58,687 nucleotides of DNA. It comes from a virus. The DNA lies in IMG/VR virus record IMGVR_UViG_3300021957_000041, positions 1-58,687 of that record; one strand, given 5' to 3'. The number at the start of each line of letters is the position of its first letter. The first letter of the stretch is position 1. The position numbers and the translations under genes are program-made. The notes beneath the pieces were generated by a model. The model saw only the letters and a list, made by a program, of their open reading frames with translations. It was not told the DNA's origin and did not search any database. This document shows positions 50,425 through 58,471 of this stretch, one piece after another.

Positions 50425-52026
50425 CTATTGTAATAACCAATCTAGGTTTTCTGTTCCACCGTGTGGATTTTTCATTTCGTATGGATTTGTTTTTAATCCA
50501 GACTTTACAAAGTTTTCTCCAACATTTAAATTTGTTGTACTTCCCATGTAATCAAATAATGACTTTTGTGATTGAACGTTTTCTGATCTAAATCTTAATG
50601 CAGTATCACGAACCCACAATGAAATACATAAACTCATAACCAAGTCATCGTTATATCCTTGCATTGCTTCTGCCTTTTGACCATTCCACACAAATGTAAA
50701 TAATTCATCAAGTGTTCGTTCGGATTGTATTTCAACTTCTTTTTCACGAACATAACTTTCCATCTTACTGATAATAAGTGGACGAGTTTTAATCGAGGTT
50801 GTGAAACCAGGTACTTGTTTTTTCTCCATCCGATTTAGTTTATTTGTATGTTGTGAAAACTCATCTATGTACTGATAATCTCTTTGTGTGTAATATAAAT
50901 TGCTATATCCTTTGTCTATAATTTGTTGCAATACTGCCCAACCAATATTTGCGTTTTCTACCACCAACAATGCTCCGTTAAACTCACTTGCTACTGCTAC
51001 TAGCAAATTACCAAAGTCTTTTGTTTCTACTTCACCTTTAAATTCAGCAACCTGCCTTACATTTTCCACATCAAAAACATGAAATGCACTTTTATCACGA
51101 CCATCACCACGTGCAACATCGGCCGCAACCACATAGTCTTTATTATGATTTGGATATTCCCATATCCAATATTCTTTATTTGCACCTCGTTTTTCCACAG
51201 GTTGTTTCATCATTGTGGATTTGTACCACTCAATTAAACTCGCATCTACAACTGAACGACCACTACTGATAAAGTCGCAATCACATTCTTGGGCTGCGTC
51301 TTTTTCACCAAGAACTTTTGTTTGTAAATCTCTCCACTTTTGATCTCTATCAGGATGCAATGACCAATGCAAATTGATTGGATTAAAGTCATTTGATCCG
51401 TCCATAGTACCAACCCAAGTTTTGTGGAAAAAATTACCGATACCATTTGGAGTAGATAATAGAATAGAACGACCACCCGTTGTAATTGTAGATTGCGATG
51501 CAGTCCATATGTCTTCCATGTTTGTAATAAACGCACACTCGTCCACGATAAGTAAACTCAATGATGACGAACGAGAAGCATCTACACTACTTGAAGCTGC
51601 ACGAATATTACTTCCGTTTTTAAAACGCATACTGAGTTTGTTTTTTTCCGTACACTCACTTCGTAACCAACTTGGTAAATGTTCGGACATATGGGTTACT
51701 TTAGTAACAATATTTTTTGCAGTTTCTTGGTTAATAGCAATACACAAAATAGATTTATCTGTAAAAAAGGTCATTAACCACAATGCATATCCAGATACAA
51801 GTGTGGATATACCCATTTGTCTTGCTTTTAATACAATATTAAATTGTTCGTCACGAAAACTTTCTAATGTTTTGGTCTGAAATTCGTATAAAGCAAATGG
51901 AATTGTTCCTAGTGTTGGATGTTGAATCTTGCAATACTTTTTCATAAAGTATGCAGGAGATTTCAAACATTCAGTATATTCTTGCTTTATTATTTCCCTT
52001 AATGGAATTTTTTCATTACCTGCCAT
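50425..52026 (-). CDS. 17: Terminase large subunit, gp17 family
   Basis: ATP-driven DNA packaging motor with nuclease. The 533-aa protein has an N-terminal ATPase domain with Walker A KARQMGIST (67-75), Walker B LLIVDECAF with Asp162-Glu163, and the coupling motif STPNGIGNFF. The C-terminal RNase H-like nuclease begins VVAADVARGDGRDKSAFHVF (Asp303). It ends with VVENANIGWAVLQQIIDKGY and a final acidic site in AMQGYNDDLVMSLCISLWVR, both typical. Slightly shorter than T4 gp17 (610 aa). The promoter box ends 6 nt before the ATG with no Shine-Dalgarno sequence. The terminator of the preceding gene lies at 52068-52096. Confidence 0.95.
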   Translation of the reverse strand: MAGNEKIPLREIIKQEYTECLKSPAYFMKKYCKIQHPTLGTIPFALYEFQTKTLESFRDEQFNIVLKARQMGISTLVSGYALWLMTFFTDKSILCIAINQETAKNIVTKVTHMSEHLPSWLRSECTEKNKLSMRFKNGSNIRAASSSVDASRSSSLSLLIVDECAFITNMEDIWTASQSTITTGGRSILLSTPNGIGNFFHKTWVGTMDGSNDFNPINLHWSLHPDRDQKWRDLQTKVLGEKDAAQECDCDFISSGRSVVDASLIEWYKSTMMKQPVEKRGANKEYWIWEYPNHNKDYVVAADVARGDGRDKSAFHVFDVENVRQVAEFKGEVETKDFGNLLVAVASEFNGALLVVENANIGWAVLQQIIDKGYSNLYYTQRDYQYIDEFSQHTNKLNRMEKKQVPGFTTSIKTRPLIISKMESYVREKEVEIQSERTLDELFTFVWNGQKAEAMQGYNDDLVMSLCISLWVRDTALRFRSENVQSQKSLFDYMGSTTNLNVGENFVKSGLKTNPYEMKNPHGGTENLDWLLQ

Positions 52027-52031
52027 TAAAG

Positions 52032-52044
52032 GATAAATATATAT
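52032..52044 (-). promoter_or_regulatory. Late-type promoter box abutting gp17
   Basis: Coding strand ATATATATTTATC; exact nonamer at plus 52033-52041, 6 nt before the ATG, following a terminator. Confidence 0.55.
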
Positions 52045-52067
52045 TTATTTAGATTTTCTATAATATA

Positions 52068-52096
52068 AAAAGTTTCAAGGTATCGTTGAAACTTTT
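52068..52096. terminator. Terminator overlapping the end of the Cys-rich protein gene
   Basis: 11-bp stem AAAAGTTTCAA / TTGAAACTTTT with a 7-nt loop; the stop codon of the upstream gene (52095-52097) lies in the stem base. It separates that gene from gp17. Confidence 0.8.
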
Positions 52097-52721
52097 AAAA
52101 AGTCATGTCAGCATATTCTTGTAGGTTATCTTCAACTTCTTTTAAACGAGTTTCAAGTTCTTCTAAATCCTTTTCCAAATCTCCCATTACTTGATCTTTA
52201 TTTGGGATATTCCATTGTTCAAGTGAACCATCTTCATTTAAAAATTTAGGATCATGTGTAATATATTCTTTTGATTCTACCAACTTTGTTTTGGTGTCCA
52301 ATAAAAAACTAAGTTCGTTTTCAAGCATAGTCTTTTTTTCATATGCTTCATACGTACCGTCTTCTTTTAGTTTTTGCTCAAACTCTTGGACACACTCAAA
52401 GCACATTCCTCGTTTTGCAAGCATTCTTTTATCTAAATATTTAGATGGATCTACGGAGCACATTTCCTTCGGGCAATTAGGTGCTTCTCGTAAACTCTTT
52501 CTAACTTTGTCCATCAAAGTTTCGGTTCTTACTTTTGAATTAGCACCAACTTGCTTCCATTCTTTTCCGTCTTTGTCTGTCCAAACTTCTCCTGGTTGAC
52601 GAATTACCAAGTCTTCAACTTCACCTTCGTAACCATGAACTTTTGGAAGTTCTTCTCCTTGAAATAATTTACGTGAACGTTTAATCACGTACTTCAAATC
52701 ATCTTTATCCATTTTAGCCAT
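52095..52721 (-). CDS. Cys-motif protein immediately upstream of the terminase
   Basis: 208 aa starting MAKMDKDDLKYVIKRSRKLF. A zinc-binding-like cluster is visible: NCPKEMCSVD (Cys-x4-Cys) and, about 20 residues on, KRGMCFECVQEFEQ (Cys-x2-Cys). The C-terminal third is coiled coil (KDLEELETRLKEVEDNLQEY). Gene position just before gp17 would fit a small terminase or another packaging factor, but T4 gp16 has no such cluster and the sequence alone does not say so. A similar protein occurs in other environmental T4-like phages in my memory, without a function. Confidence 0.75.
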   Translation of the reverse strand: MAKMDKDDLKYVIKRSRKLFQGEELPKVHGYEGEVEDLVIRQPGEVWTDKDGKEWKQVGANSKVRTETLMDKVRKSLREAPNCPKEMCSVDPSKYLDKRMLAKRGMCFECVQEFEQKLKEDGTYEAYEKKTMLENELSFLLDTKTKLVESKEYITHDPKFLNEDGSLEQWNIPNKDQVMGDLEKDLEELETRLKEVEDNLQEYADMTF

Positions 52722-52762
52722 ATTATCAATAATACACTTAAAACGTTATTTGTCAATTATTA

Positions 52763-53164
52763 TCAAGATAATTTTTCAAAATCTTTTATACATTCATCTA
52801 AAAAAACATTAACCAAATAATTTAGATATAAATTTCTGTATTTTTCTCGTTGCTGATCACTTAAATCATATTGCATAAATCTTAATTGAGAAGAACAATG
52901 TTCCTCTTTTCTTGATCTACCATGTGCACATTGTATAACTTGCTTTGATGAGCAATACTCTTCGTTATTACTAAATAAATAACCACACACTAATGTTAGA
53001 TTTTTTGCTTCATCTTGTAGTGCGAGTACAAATTCTCTATCTAAATAAGTTACTTGTTGAGGTAAAACTGCACGATGTGATGTACGGAACTTTCTTGCTA
53101 CATTAGATATTTCTCGTTCAACTTCGTTATATTTTAAATAAAACTTTCCATTGAGTTTAATCAT
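52763..53164 (-). CDS. Unknown 133-aa protein, Cys-containing
   Basis: From ATG 53164 (MIKLNGKFYLKYNEVEREIS) with AAAGG 6 nt upstream and an 8-nt overlap with the preceding stop; an earlier ATG gives a longer overlap. Contains EYCSSKQVIQCAHGRSRKEE and HCSSQLRF, so four Cys/His groups that might bind metal. The ends are helical. No family is recognised. Confidence 0.68.
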   Translation of the reverse strand: MIKLNGKFYLKYNEVEREISNVARKFRTSHRAVLPQQVTYLDREFVLALQDEAKNLTLVCGYLFSNNEEYCSSKQVIQCAHGRSRKEEHCSSQLRFMQYDLSDQQREKYRNLYLNYLVNVFLDECIKDFEKLS

Positions 53165-53996
53165 ATTTACCTTTTTTAAAGTCAGCACGATTATATTTCT
53201 TTTTACTTTGCATTGGACGACTTTTAGGTAATGTAGGTTTTCTAACCTTATTATATGCGTCCATTCTTGTCATTAATTTTTGTTTCTTTGATTCAGACAA
53301 TTTTCTAATTTTATGAACAAGCATTTTAATATATTCTTTTTTGCTACCACGTCCTTTAAAATATGAACTTTTATCACTAAGCATTTTAGCAACATCTAAT
53401 ATTGATTTTAAATCTTTTAAATTTTCTTCTTTTTCTTTATCTTCCATTTTTAAAGTCTTATTAACAGGTCCATCTATTTTTGTAAACTCCACATAATAAG
53501 TACCATCTGCATCTTGAATTATTTTACCACCAACTTCTTTTGAGTGTTTTTTTGCATCTTCTTTGTTATCAAATTTTAATGGTTCTATGTTACCATTTTT
53601 ATTTACACCAGATACATTCATTTCACCACCACCTACTTTATGTTTGCTTACACCAAATTGTTCATCTGTTTTTTGTCTCATTTTCTTTAATCTTTCTTTT
53701 TCTTTCGCACGAACTTTTGGTAACATTTTTTTTGCTACTCTTGCAATAATTGCAGGTTTTAATTTATTATCAAGTGTTTGTTTTTGGGTTATGCTTAAAT
53801 CGGAATAAGACTTTCCACCGGTCATCTTTTTTACCAATACATTCTTGGCAGCCTTTTGTGCGGCCTTTTTTAATCGTTCACCCGTCTTTGGTCTTTTTGC
53901 CATTAACTTACGTTTTAGTTGTCGTTTTTTCGCAGTTCTTTTTGCGACTCTTGCCAACTTTCTTCTGGTTGCGATTGAAAGTTTTTTTTCTTCCAT
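53157..53996 (-). CDS. Very basic protein, possible nucleic-acid-binding virion protein
   Basis: 279 aa. The first 60 residues are almost all Lys/Arg/Ala (RRKLARVAKRTAKKRQLKRK), then QKTLDNKLKPAIIARVAKKM, a Gly-rich middle with VSGVNKNGNIEPLKFDN, and a Lys-rich tail. The lack of hydrophobic core in the N-terminus points to DNA or RNA binding, possibly a DNA-condensing internal protein. Its ATG follows 3 nt after the upstream ligase gene begins its end (stop at 53999), so the pair is co-expressed. No recognised domain. Confidence 0.7.
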   Translation of the reverse strand: MEEKKLSIATRRKLARVAKRTAKKRQLKRKLMAKRPKTGERLKKAAQKAAKNVLVKKMTGGKSYSDLSITQKQTLDNKLKPAIIARVAKKMLPKVRAKEKERLKKMRQKTDEQFGVSKHKVGGGEMNVSGVNKNGNIEPLKFDNKEDAKKHSKEVGGKIIQDADGTYYVEFTKIDGPVNKTLKMEDKEKEENLKDLKSILDVAKMLSDKSSYFKGRGSKKEYIKMLVHKIRKLSESKKQKLMTRMDAYNKVRKPTLPKSRPMQSKKKYNRADFKKGKYD

Positions 53997-53998
53997 TG

Positions 53999-56506
53999 CT
54001 AAAACCTCATTATTCCCATAATTTGATTTATAGGAGCAAATGTACCTGTTAGTTTATATGTTCCACCTTTGTATTGAAATACAACACCTTCGGTTGGTGC
54101 AATTGATTTACTTCCACCGATTGCATTTAAACGAGCAAGATTTTTATTTAGTTTCTCCATGTCTTTTTTAAACTTATCAGGTGATTCCACCGAATTTAGT
54201 TTCTTGCCTTCAAGTGTTTTAACATGACTATCAAGTGCTTTTGCTATATCACCACTTCCACCAGCCGCAACGAATCCTTTTACATTCTGAAGAACTTCTG
54301 CACCTAATTTCAAAAAGATAAATTGAAATGGCCACATATTTTCTTCAAATTGTTTTACTAAATCTTCTTTATCAAATTTATTAACCCATGCTTTTAATTT
54401 AGGTTGTTTTTCTAAATCCATACGAATTGTGGTAATTTTATTTGATTTGTCATTATATGCCCAACGACCTATCAATGCTTCAAATACTTTTGGTGGAAAA
54501 ATTTCTTTTGATTTATTTTGTTGTTTATTTAATAAATCTCTCCACCAAGCATCGTGATACTTCATCACTTTATCGTTGTCTTTTAATTTAAATTTCTTTT
54601 TTAGTTTATCAAGCATTGCAGAATATTTTGAAAACGAATCACCAAAACTTTTACTTTTAGGAAGTTCCACCACAATCGGTGCATTTAATGAATATCTTTT
54701 TTGAACATCTGCATTTACTTGCTTTAACATACCTTTAAGCATTCTAGCAGAGTCTTTTAATTCTGCGGTAATATCGTTTCCATCGGAATCTTCACTTACT
54801 GCTTTTCCTGCGGAATCATATGCTTGTGTTCCGTGAAATACCAACATATCTACATTCTGAGGAATAACATTTTGAGTTGCGGGTGTCATTACCTCTATAT
54901 TCATAAAACGTTCACCTTCTTTGAATACTTTGTTTCTTTGCTTCTCACTTAATTTAGATATAGCAGATTCTAAATCAGTAACCGCACCTACGAAAGCATC
55001 ACGAATATTCTCAGGACGATCAGCAAATATACTTTCAAATTCTTTTACATTAGGAGCAGCCGCACCTGCGTTTTTTAAATGTCCTTGATTTCTAGCAGCC
55101 ACCAACTGATCGTCCTTCCAAGAAAACATAAGATTTTGTCCGTCAAGTTTTTCAGTAACTTCTTTCTCAACATTTAATTCACCCGACAACGACCTACGAA
55201 TCATTTCTTTTAAATCAGCAAATGTTAAATCACGGTCATCAAAAGGATGGCTCATATGACCAGCTGCACCTCCTTCTGTCAATAATTCTTCGTTGATAGC
55301 ATGACCTTCTACACCTTTGTCTATTTCTTCACCATCTTCTAATTTGTTAGTATCAATAGTATTACCTGATTTTAAATCTTCGTCACCCTGTTCGTCTTTT
55401 TTACGAACAGATTTTTCAGAACCAAGAAAATCTACAAGTTTATATCCGGCAGTTTCCGCAATTCCATTGATAAATCCAACCCATTGTTGATGTGCAGTTT
55501 TAGATGCTTCAGTATCAATTTGATTCATTGGTGTTTTTGCATCTATATCACCCGCAGGATAAAAACTTACTGCCGGAACTGGTCCTGCGTATTTTCCCCA
55601 CTCACGATAATCTGCGTTACGACCAAGTCCATGTTTTCCTACTACATAATCAAGCAAATCGTATCCCAATTGTTGTGCTCGTTTGTTGGTATATCCTTCG
55701 TATGATTTACCTGGATAAAACATACTAGGTCCATCGTCTACAAACGGAAGACCTTGACTTGCAATTGAACTTACTTCACTTAATAATGTTGGTATATTGT
55801 TTACAAACTTTTTAAAATTTGGATACTCTGTTAAGAATCCTTCAAATATCTCTTCGTTCTCAAATAAGGTTGCAAACTTTTTTGTTAAATAATCGTAAAT
55901 TTTTTCATCGTACCAACCGAACAATTCTTCAAATGCTTTTTTTCTTTGGTCATCGGAATATTTTGGACTTCCAAGTAGTTCACGAATTCGGGTTCCACTT
56001 ACTTCTTTACCCAAAACTTTGATGCTTACATGAGGAGCAACAATAAAATATCCATGCTCTCCATATGGTTTTAAATTGTTTTTATTTTTTTCATACGATT
56101 GATAATAAGCAGGAGAACCATCTGCTTTTGTTGTTTTTAATCTACCCGCATCTTTTTCTCCGAATATATAAATTACAGCAGTTGTGTTGGGATCATATTT
56201 TTTAAGTATTTCGTCACACACATATGGATTTTTTACTTGAACTACATTTTTTACTTTATGCTTTGTCCATATCATTTTCTTTTCTTTGAAACTCAGTGGA
56301 CTTTTAGAGGAATCGGTTTTGTTGCTAGTTGCTACATATGCTTTATCAAATTTACCATCCAACCATTTATAGGTTTTATAGTGATGCACACCGGCGGGTT
56401 GAAATCTACCTGGGTAAATTCCTATTACCTTTCGTATGTTGCTATCTTCGTTTAGTAAATCGTCTACCAAAAACTCAGATAACTTATTTGTGAAATCATC
56501 ACTCAT
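53999..56506 (-). CDS. Nucleotidyltransferase-ligase fusion protein, 835 aa
   Basis: The N-terminal domain (about 25-210) has VIGIYPGRFQPAGVHHYKTY and SGTRIRELLG, the HxGH-like and ISSTxxR-like motifs of the NMN adenylyl/cytidylyltransferase superfamily (here GVHH). An unassigned middle domain covers about 245-370. The C-terminal part, from GGAAGHMSHPFDDRDLTFAD, holds a covalent nucleotidyltransferase fold: motif I EKLDGQN with Lys453, a motif-III-like MNIEVMTP, motif IV EGVVF (Glu806) and motif V YKLTG (Lys818). These are the DNA/RNA ligase motifs. A ligase joined to an NMN-type transferase suggests repair of RNA or DNA ends or NAD metabolism; substrate unknown. It shares a transcription unit with a P-loop kinase, fitting a kinase-ligase repair pair. 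ATG overlaps the previous stop by 4 nt. Confidence 0.75.
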   Translation of the reverse strand: MSDDFTNKLSEFLVDDLLNEDSNIRKVIGIYPGRFQPAGVHHYKTYKWLDGKFDKAYVATSNKTDSSKSPLSFKEKKMIWTKHKVKNVVQVKNPYVCDEILKKYDPNTTAVIYIFGEKDAGRLKTTKADGSPAYYQSYEKNKNNLKPYGEHGYFIVAPHVSIKVLGKEVSGTRIRELLGSPKYSDDQRKKAFEELFGWYDEKIYDYLTKKFATLFENEEIFEGFLTEYPNFKKFVNNIPTLLSEVSSIASQGLPFVDDGPSMFYPGKSYEGYTNKRAQQLGYDLLDYVVGKHGLGRNADYREWGKYAGPVPAVSFYPAGDIDAKTPMNQIDTEASKTAHQQWVGFINGIAETAGYKLVDFLGSEKSVRKKDEQGDEDLKSGNTIDTNKLEDGEEIDKGVEGHAINEELLTEGGAAGHMSHPFDDRDLTFADLKEMIRRSLSGELNVEKEVTEKLDGQNLMFSWKDDQLVAARNQGHLKNAGAAAPNVKEFESIFADRPENIRDAFVGAVTDLESAISKLSEKQRNKVFKEGERFMNIEVMTPATQNVIPQNVDMLVFHGTQAYDSAGKAVSEDSDGNDITAELKDSARMLKGMLKQVNADVQKRYSLNAPIVVELPKSKSFGDSFSKYSAMLDKLKKKFKLKDNDKVMKYHDAWWRDLLNKQQNKSKEIFPPKVFEALIGRWAYNDKSNKITTIRMDLEKQPKLKAWVNKFDKEDLVKQFEENMWPFQFIFLKLGAEVLQNVKGFVAAGGSGDIAKALDSHVKTLEGKKLNSVESPDKFKKDMEKLNKNLARLNAIGGSKSIAPTEGVVFQYKGGTYKLTGTFAPINQIMGIMRF

Positions 56507-57033
56507 TTAGATTTTAATAACTCGGTAAGAATACTTCTGATTTGTGTTCTTAATTTTTCTTCAAATACCTTGCCTTGAACGAATCTATTAAATTCTCTTT
56601 TATCCATGCTCGATATATGATCTGCCATTTCATCAAATCCTTTTCTTGATAAAAATGAAATAACCTTATCTTTTGCTTTTAGAATACTTGAATGCAACCC
56701 CGACATAAAATTTACTGCCTTTTTGTATTCTTGACTTGTTATTTTGATTTCGTTTGTTTTTTCCATTTTAGATTCCTCGTATTGGGACATATAAAAATCT
56801 TCATCTGCAGCTGCAGATTGAAAATCTCTGTATGCTTGTTCTGCTTCTGTTCCTACTAAAATTACTTTTCCTTTTGGGAAATAAAGTATTTCATCTCCTT
56901 TTTTAAATTTAACTCCACCTTTTCTAAGTCTTCTCTGAACGGGTAATCTTTGTTCACCAGAAACACCATCATATTTTGACTTCATCCAAAAAGGATCATC
57001 TTTGTATTTTTTATATTCTTTAATTTTACTCAT
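56503..57033 (-). CDS. Unknown 176-aa protein with C-terminal basic helix
   Basis: From ATG 57033 (MSKIKEYKKYKDDPFWMKSK), 1 nt after the upstream stop; an in-frame ATG seven codons earlier overlaps it. N-terminal part has GVSGEQRLPVQRRLRKGGVK and EILYFPKGKVILVGTEAEQA, beta-like. The end, FEEKLRTQIRSILTELLKSK, mirrors the basic helix found at the N-termini of prohead-cluster proteins, but here at the C-terminus. Function unknown. Confidence 0.7.
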   Translation of the reverse strand: MSKIKEYKKYKDDPFWMKSKYDGVSGEQRLPVQRRLRKGGVKFKKGDEILYFPKGKVILVGTEAEQAYRDFQSAAADEDFYMSQYEESKMEKTNEIKITSQEYKKAVNFMSGLHSSILKAKDKVISFLSRKGFDEMADHISSMDKREFNRFVQGKVFEEKLRTQIRSILTELLKSK

Positions 57034-57034
57034 G

Positions 57035-57385
57035 TCAATCTTCAAAGTATTCAATTACTTTTCCTGTTTTTATGTGTGCTTTGCAGGCTTTTCGTTTTTC
57101 ACGATGTAGATGTGGAACTTTACTAAGGTACTCGTCTGTACAATGAAAGATATATCCATCTACAATAGGTCCCTCTGTTGTGTCTCCTTCACTATAAATT
57201 CCAATAAATTTGTAATCTTCTTTTTCTTTAGTTGATATTTTGTTCGCAAGTGATTTTGCCCAATTTTCGCTTCCTGATTTTTTTGACGAAAAACTATATC
57301 TCGTATGATTGGGTGCTAATTCAAGTTTCCAAGTTTCACCGAGTTTATCTTCAAGAATTAGTTCGTCAAAAAGATTGTCAAACAT
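57035..57385 (-). CDS. Unknown 116-aa protein
   Basis: Starts MFDNLFDELILEDKLGETWK. Sequence is a mix of beta strands (WKLELAPNHTRYSFSS, FIGIYSEGDTTEGPIVDGYI) and basic helices (HLHREKRKACKAHIKTGKVI). Its ATG overlaps the upstream kinase stop by one base, and the stop abuts the next gene, so it belongs to the kinase-ligase unit. No domain recognised. Confidence 0.7.
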   Translation of the reverse strand: MFDNLFDELILEDKLGETWKLELAPNHTRYSFSSKKSGSENWAKSLANKISTKEKEDYKFIGIYSEGDTTEGPIVDGYIFHCTDEYLSKVPHLHREKRKACKAHIKTGKVIEYFED

Positions 57386-58428
57386 TATTTTTCTCCCTTA
57401 AATTTTAATGTTCTTATTTTATGAAAATATTTGTTTACTTGATTTCTATCTAATTCCAAACTTTCTACTAACCGTGATAAAACTGCTAAATTTCTTCTTT
57501 CATTTAAATTAAACTTTTTGATTACAAAAATTGAACGAGTTAGATGTCGTTCTAAATCCATAGGTAAAACCACATCTTCCATTTCTACCATGTCAAGTTC
57601 TTCGTTCATACGATTTCGTTTATCTCCACTCTTACTCAGTTTGTCGTGTGCCATCATCATCTTTATCCATTTCTTTCCAATTGGATTTCTAGTTGGTTTA
57701 GAAATAAATCTAGCAACTTCTTTCATTAAACGAGGAACTAACTCTAGTCTACCTGGTTTTGTTTTACTACGAGTATCTTCTGAATTATCTACAATTACAA
57801 AGTTACTTTTAAATAACCCTTGAAATTTACCGAGGTTCTTTTGTACATCTGTCCAAATATCTTTTACTATTTTACGTGGAAGTTTTCTTTTACGAAGTGA
57901 GTTTCTTTGTTGTGCCACATCAAGTGTTGTATTTACAAACACCATATAACAATCGTATCCAAGTTTTTCTAGTTCTTTCTTTTGCTTGGATATTTTATCG
58001 TAATTATCACCAGTTCCATCAACGATTACACCCAAACGACCATCTTTGAATAATTCAAATTGTTTAAGCATAATTTTCTTCGCACGGGAACGAATGCTAT
58101 TAGGATCATCACTTGTTACTTTGCTAAATGTTTCATCATCCATTTTAGATAGATTCAAATCGTATCCTGCTTTTTTAAGTAATATCTCAAACGCAGGGTC
58201 ACTATTAACAATCTTTAGTCCACTTGGTGATAAATTTTTTGCATCAGGTGGAAAGTTAAATAAAGTATCAACAGTTGCAGATTTACCAGAACCAGGACCA
58301 CCTGCTAGAAATACTGCTTTTAAAATACCAGGATCATATACACCCTCAACGAGTGTAAAATATCCTTTACGAAGACCCGCTTTGATAAGGGTTTCTTGAA
58401 CTTCTTGATTTTCTTCGGAATTTTCCAT
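57385..58428 (-). CDS. P-loop kinase, polynucleotide-kinase / zeta-toxin-like
   Basis: 347 aa. Walker A is GGPGSGKS at 43-50 in AVFLAGGPGSGKSATVDTLF. The next part, LKIVNSDPAFEILLKKAG and VIVDGTGDNYDKISKQKKEL, matches the zeta-toxin/PNK pattern of the kinase fold, with a phosphate-binding lid rich in Arg (RNSLRKRKLPRKIVKDIW). The likely substrate is a nucleotide, polynucleotide 5' end or UDP-sugar; the motif does not say which. The C-terminal 100 residues are helical and basic (LSRLVESLELDRNQVNKYF). Given the ligase two genes on, 5'-end healing is a plausible role. Promoter box 20 nt upstream. Confidence 0.75.
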   Translation of the reverse strand: MENSEENQEVQETLIKAGLRKGYFTLVEGVYDPGILKAVFLAGGPGSGKSATVDTLFNFPPDAKNLSPSGLKIVNSDPAFEILLKKAGYDLNLSKMDDETFSKVTSDDPNSIRSRAKKIMLKQFELFKDGRLGVIVDGTGDNYDKISKQKKELEKLGYDCYMVFVNTTLDVAQQRNSLRKRKLPRKIVKDIWTDVQKNLGKFQGLFKSNFVIVDNSEDTRSKTKPGRLELVPRLMKEVARFISKPTRNPIGKKWIKMMMAHDKLSKSGDKRNRMNEELDMVEMEDVVLPMDLERHLTRSIFVIKKFNLNERRNLAVLSRLVESLELDRNQVNKYFHKIRTLKFKGEK

Positions 58429-58448
58429 AAATACACACCAGGTACATA

Positions 58449-58461
58449 ATAAATATATATC
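58449..58461 (-). promoter_or_regulatory. Late-type promoter box upstream of the kinase
   Basis: Coding strand ATATATTTAT, exact nonamer at plus 58449-58457, 20 nt before the ATG at 58428. Confidence 0.48.
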
Positions 58462-58471
58462 TAAATATGTT

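Noticed and set aside
679-58457. Late T4-type boxes TATAAATA reading on the plus strand
   Set aside because: The plus-strand form does occur in these gaps, but all genes are on the minus strand and the boxes sit behind terminators in that orientation, so plus-strand use makes no sense.
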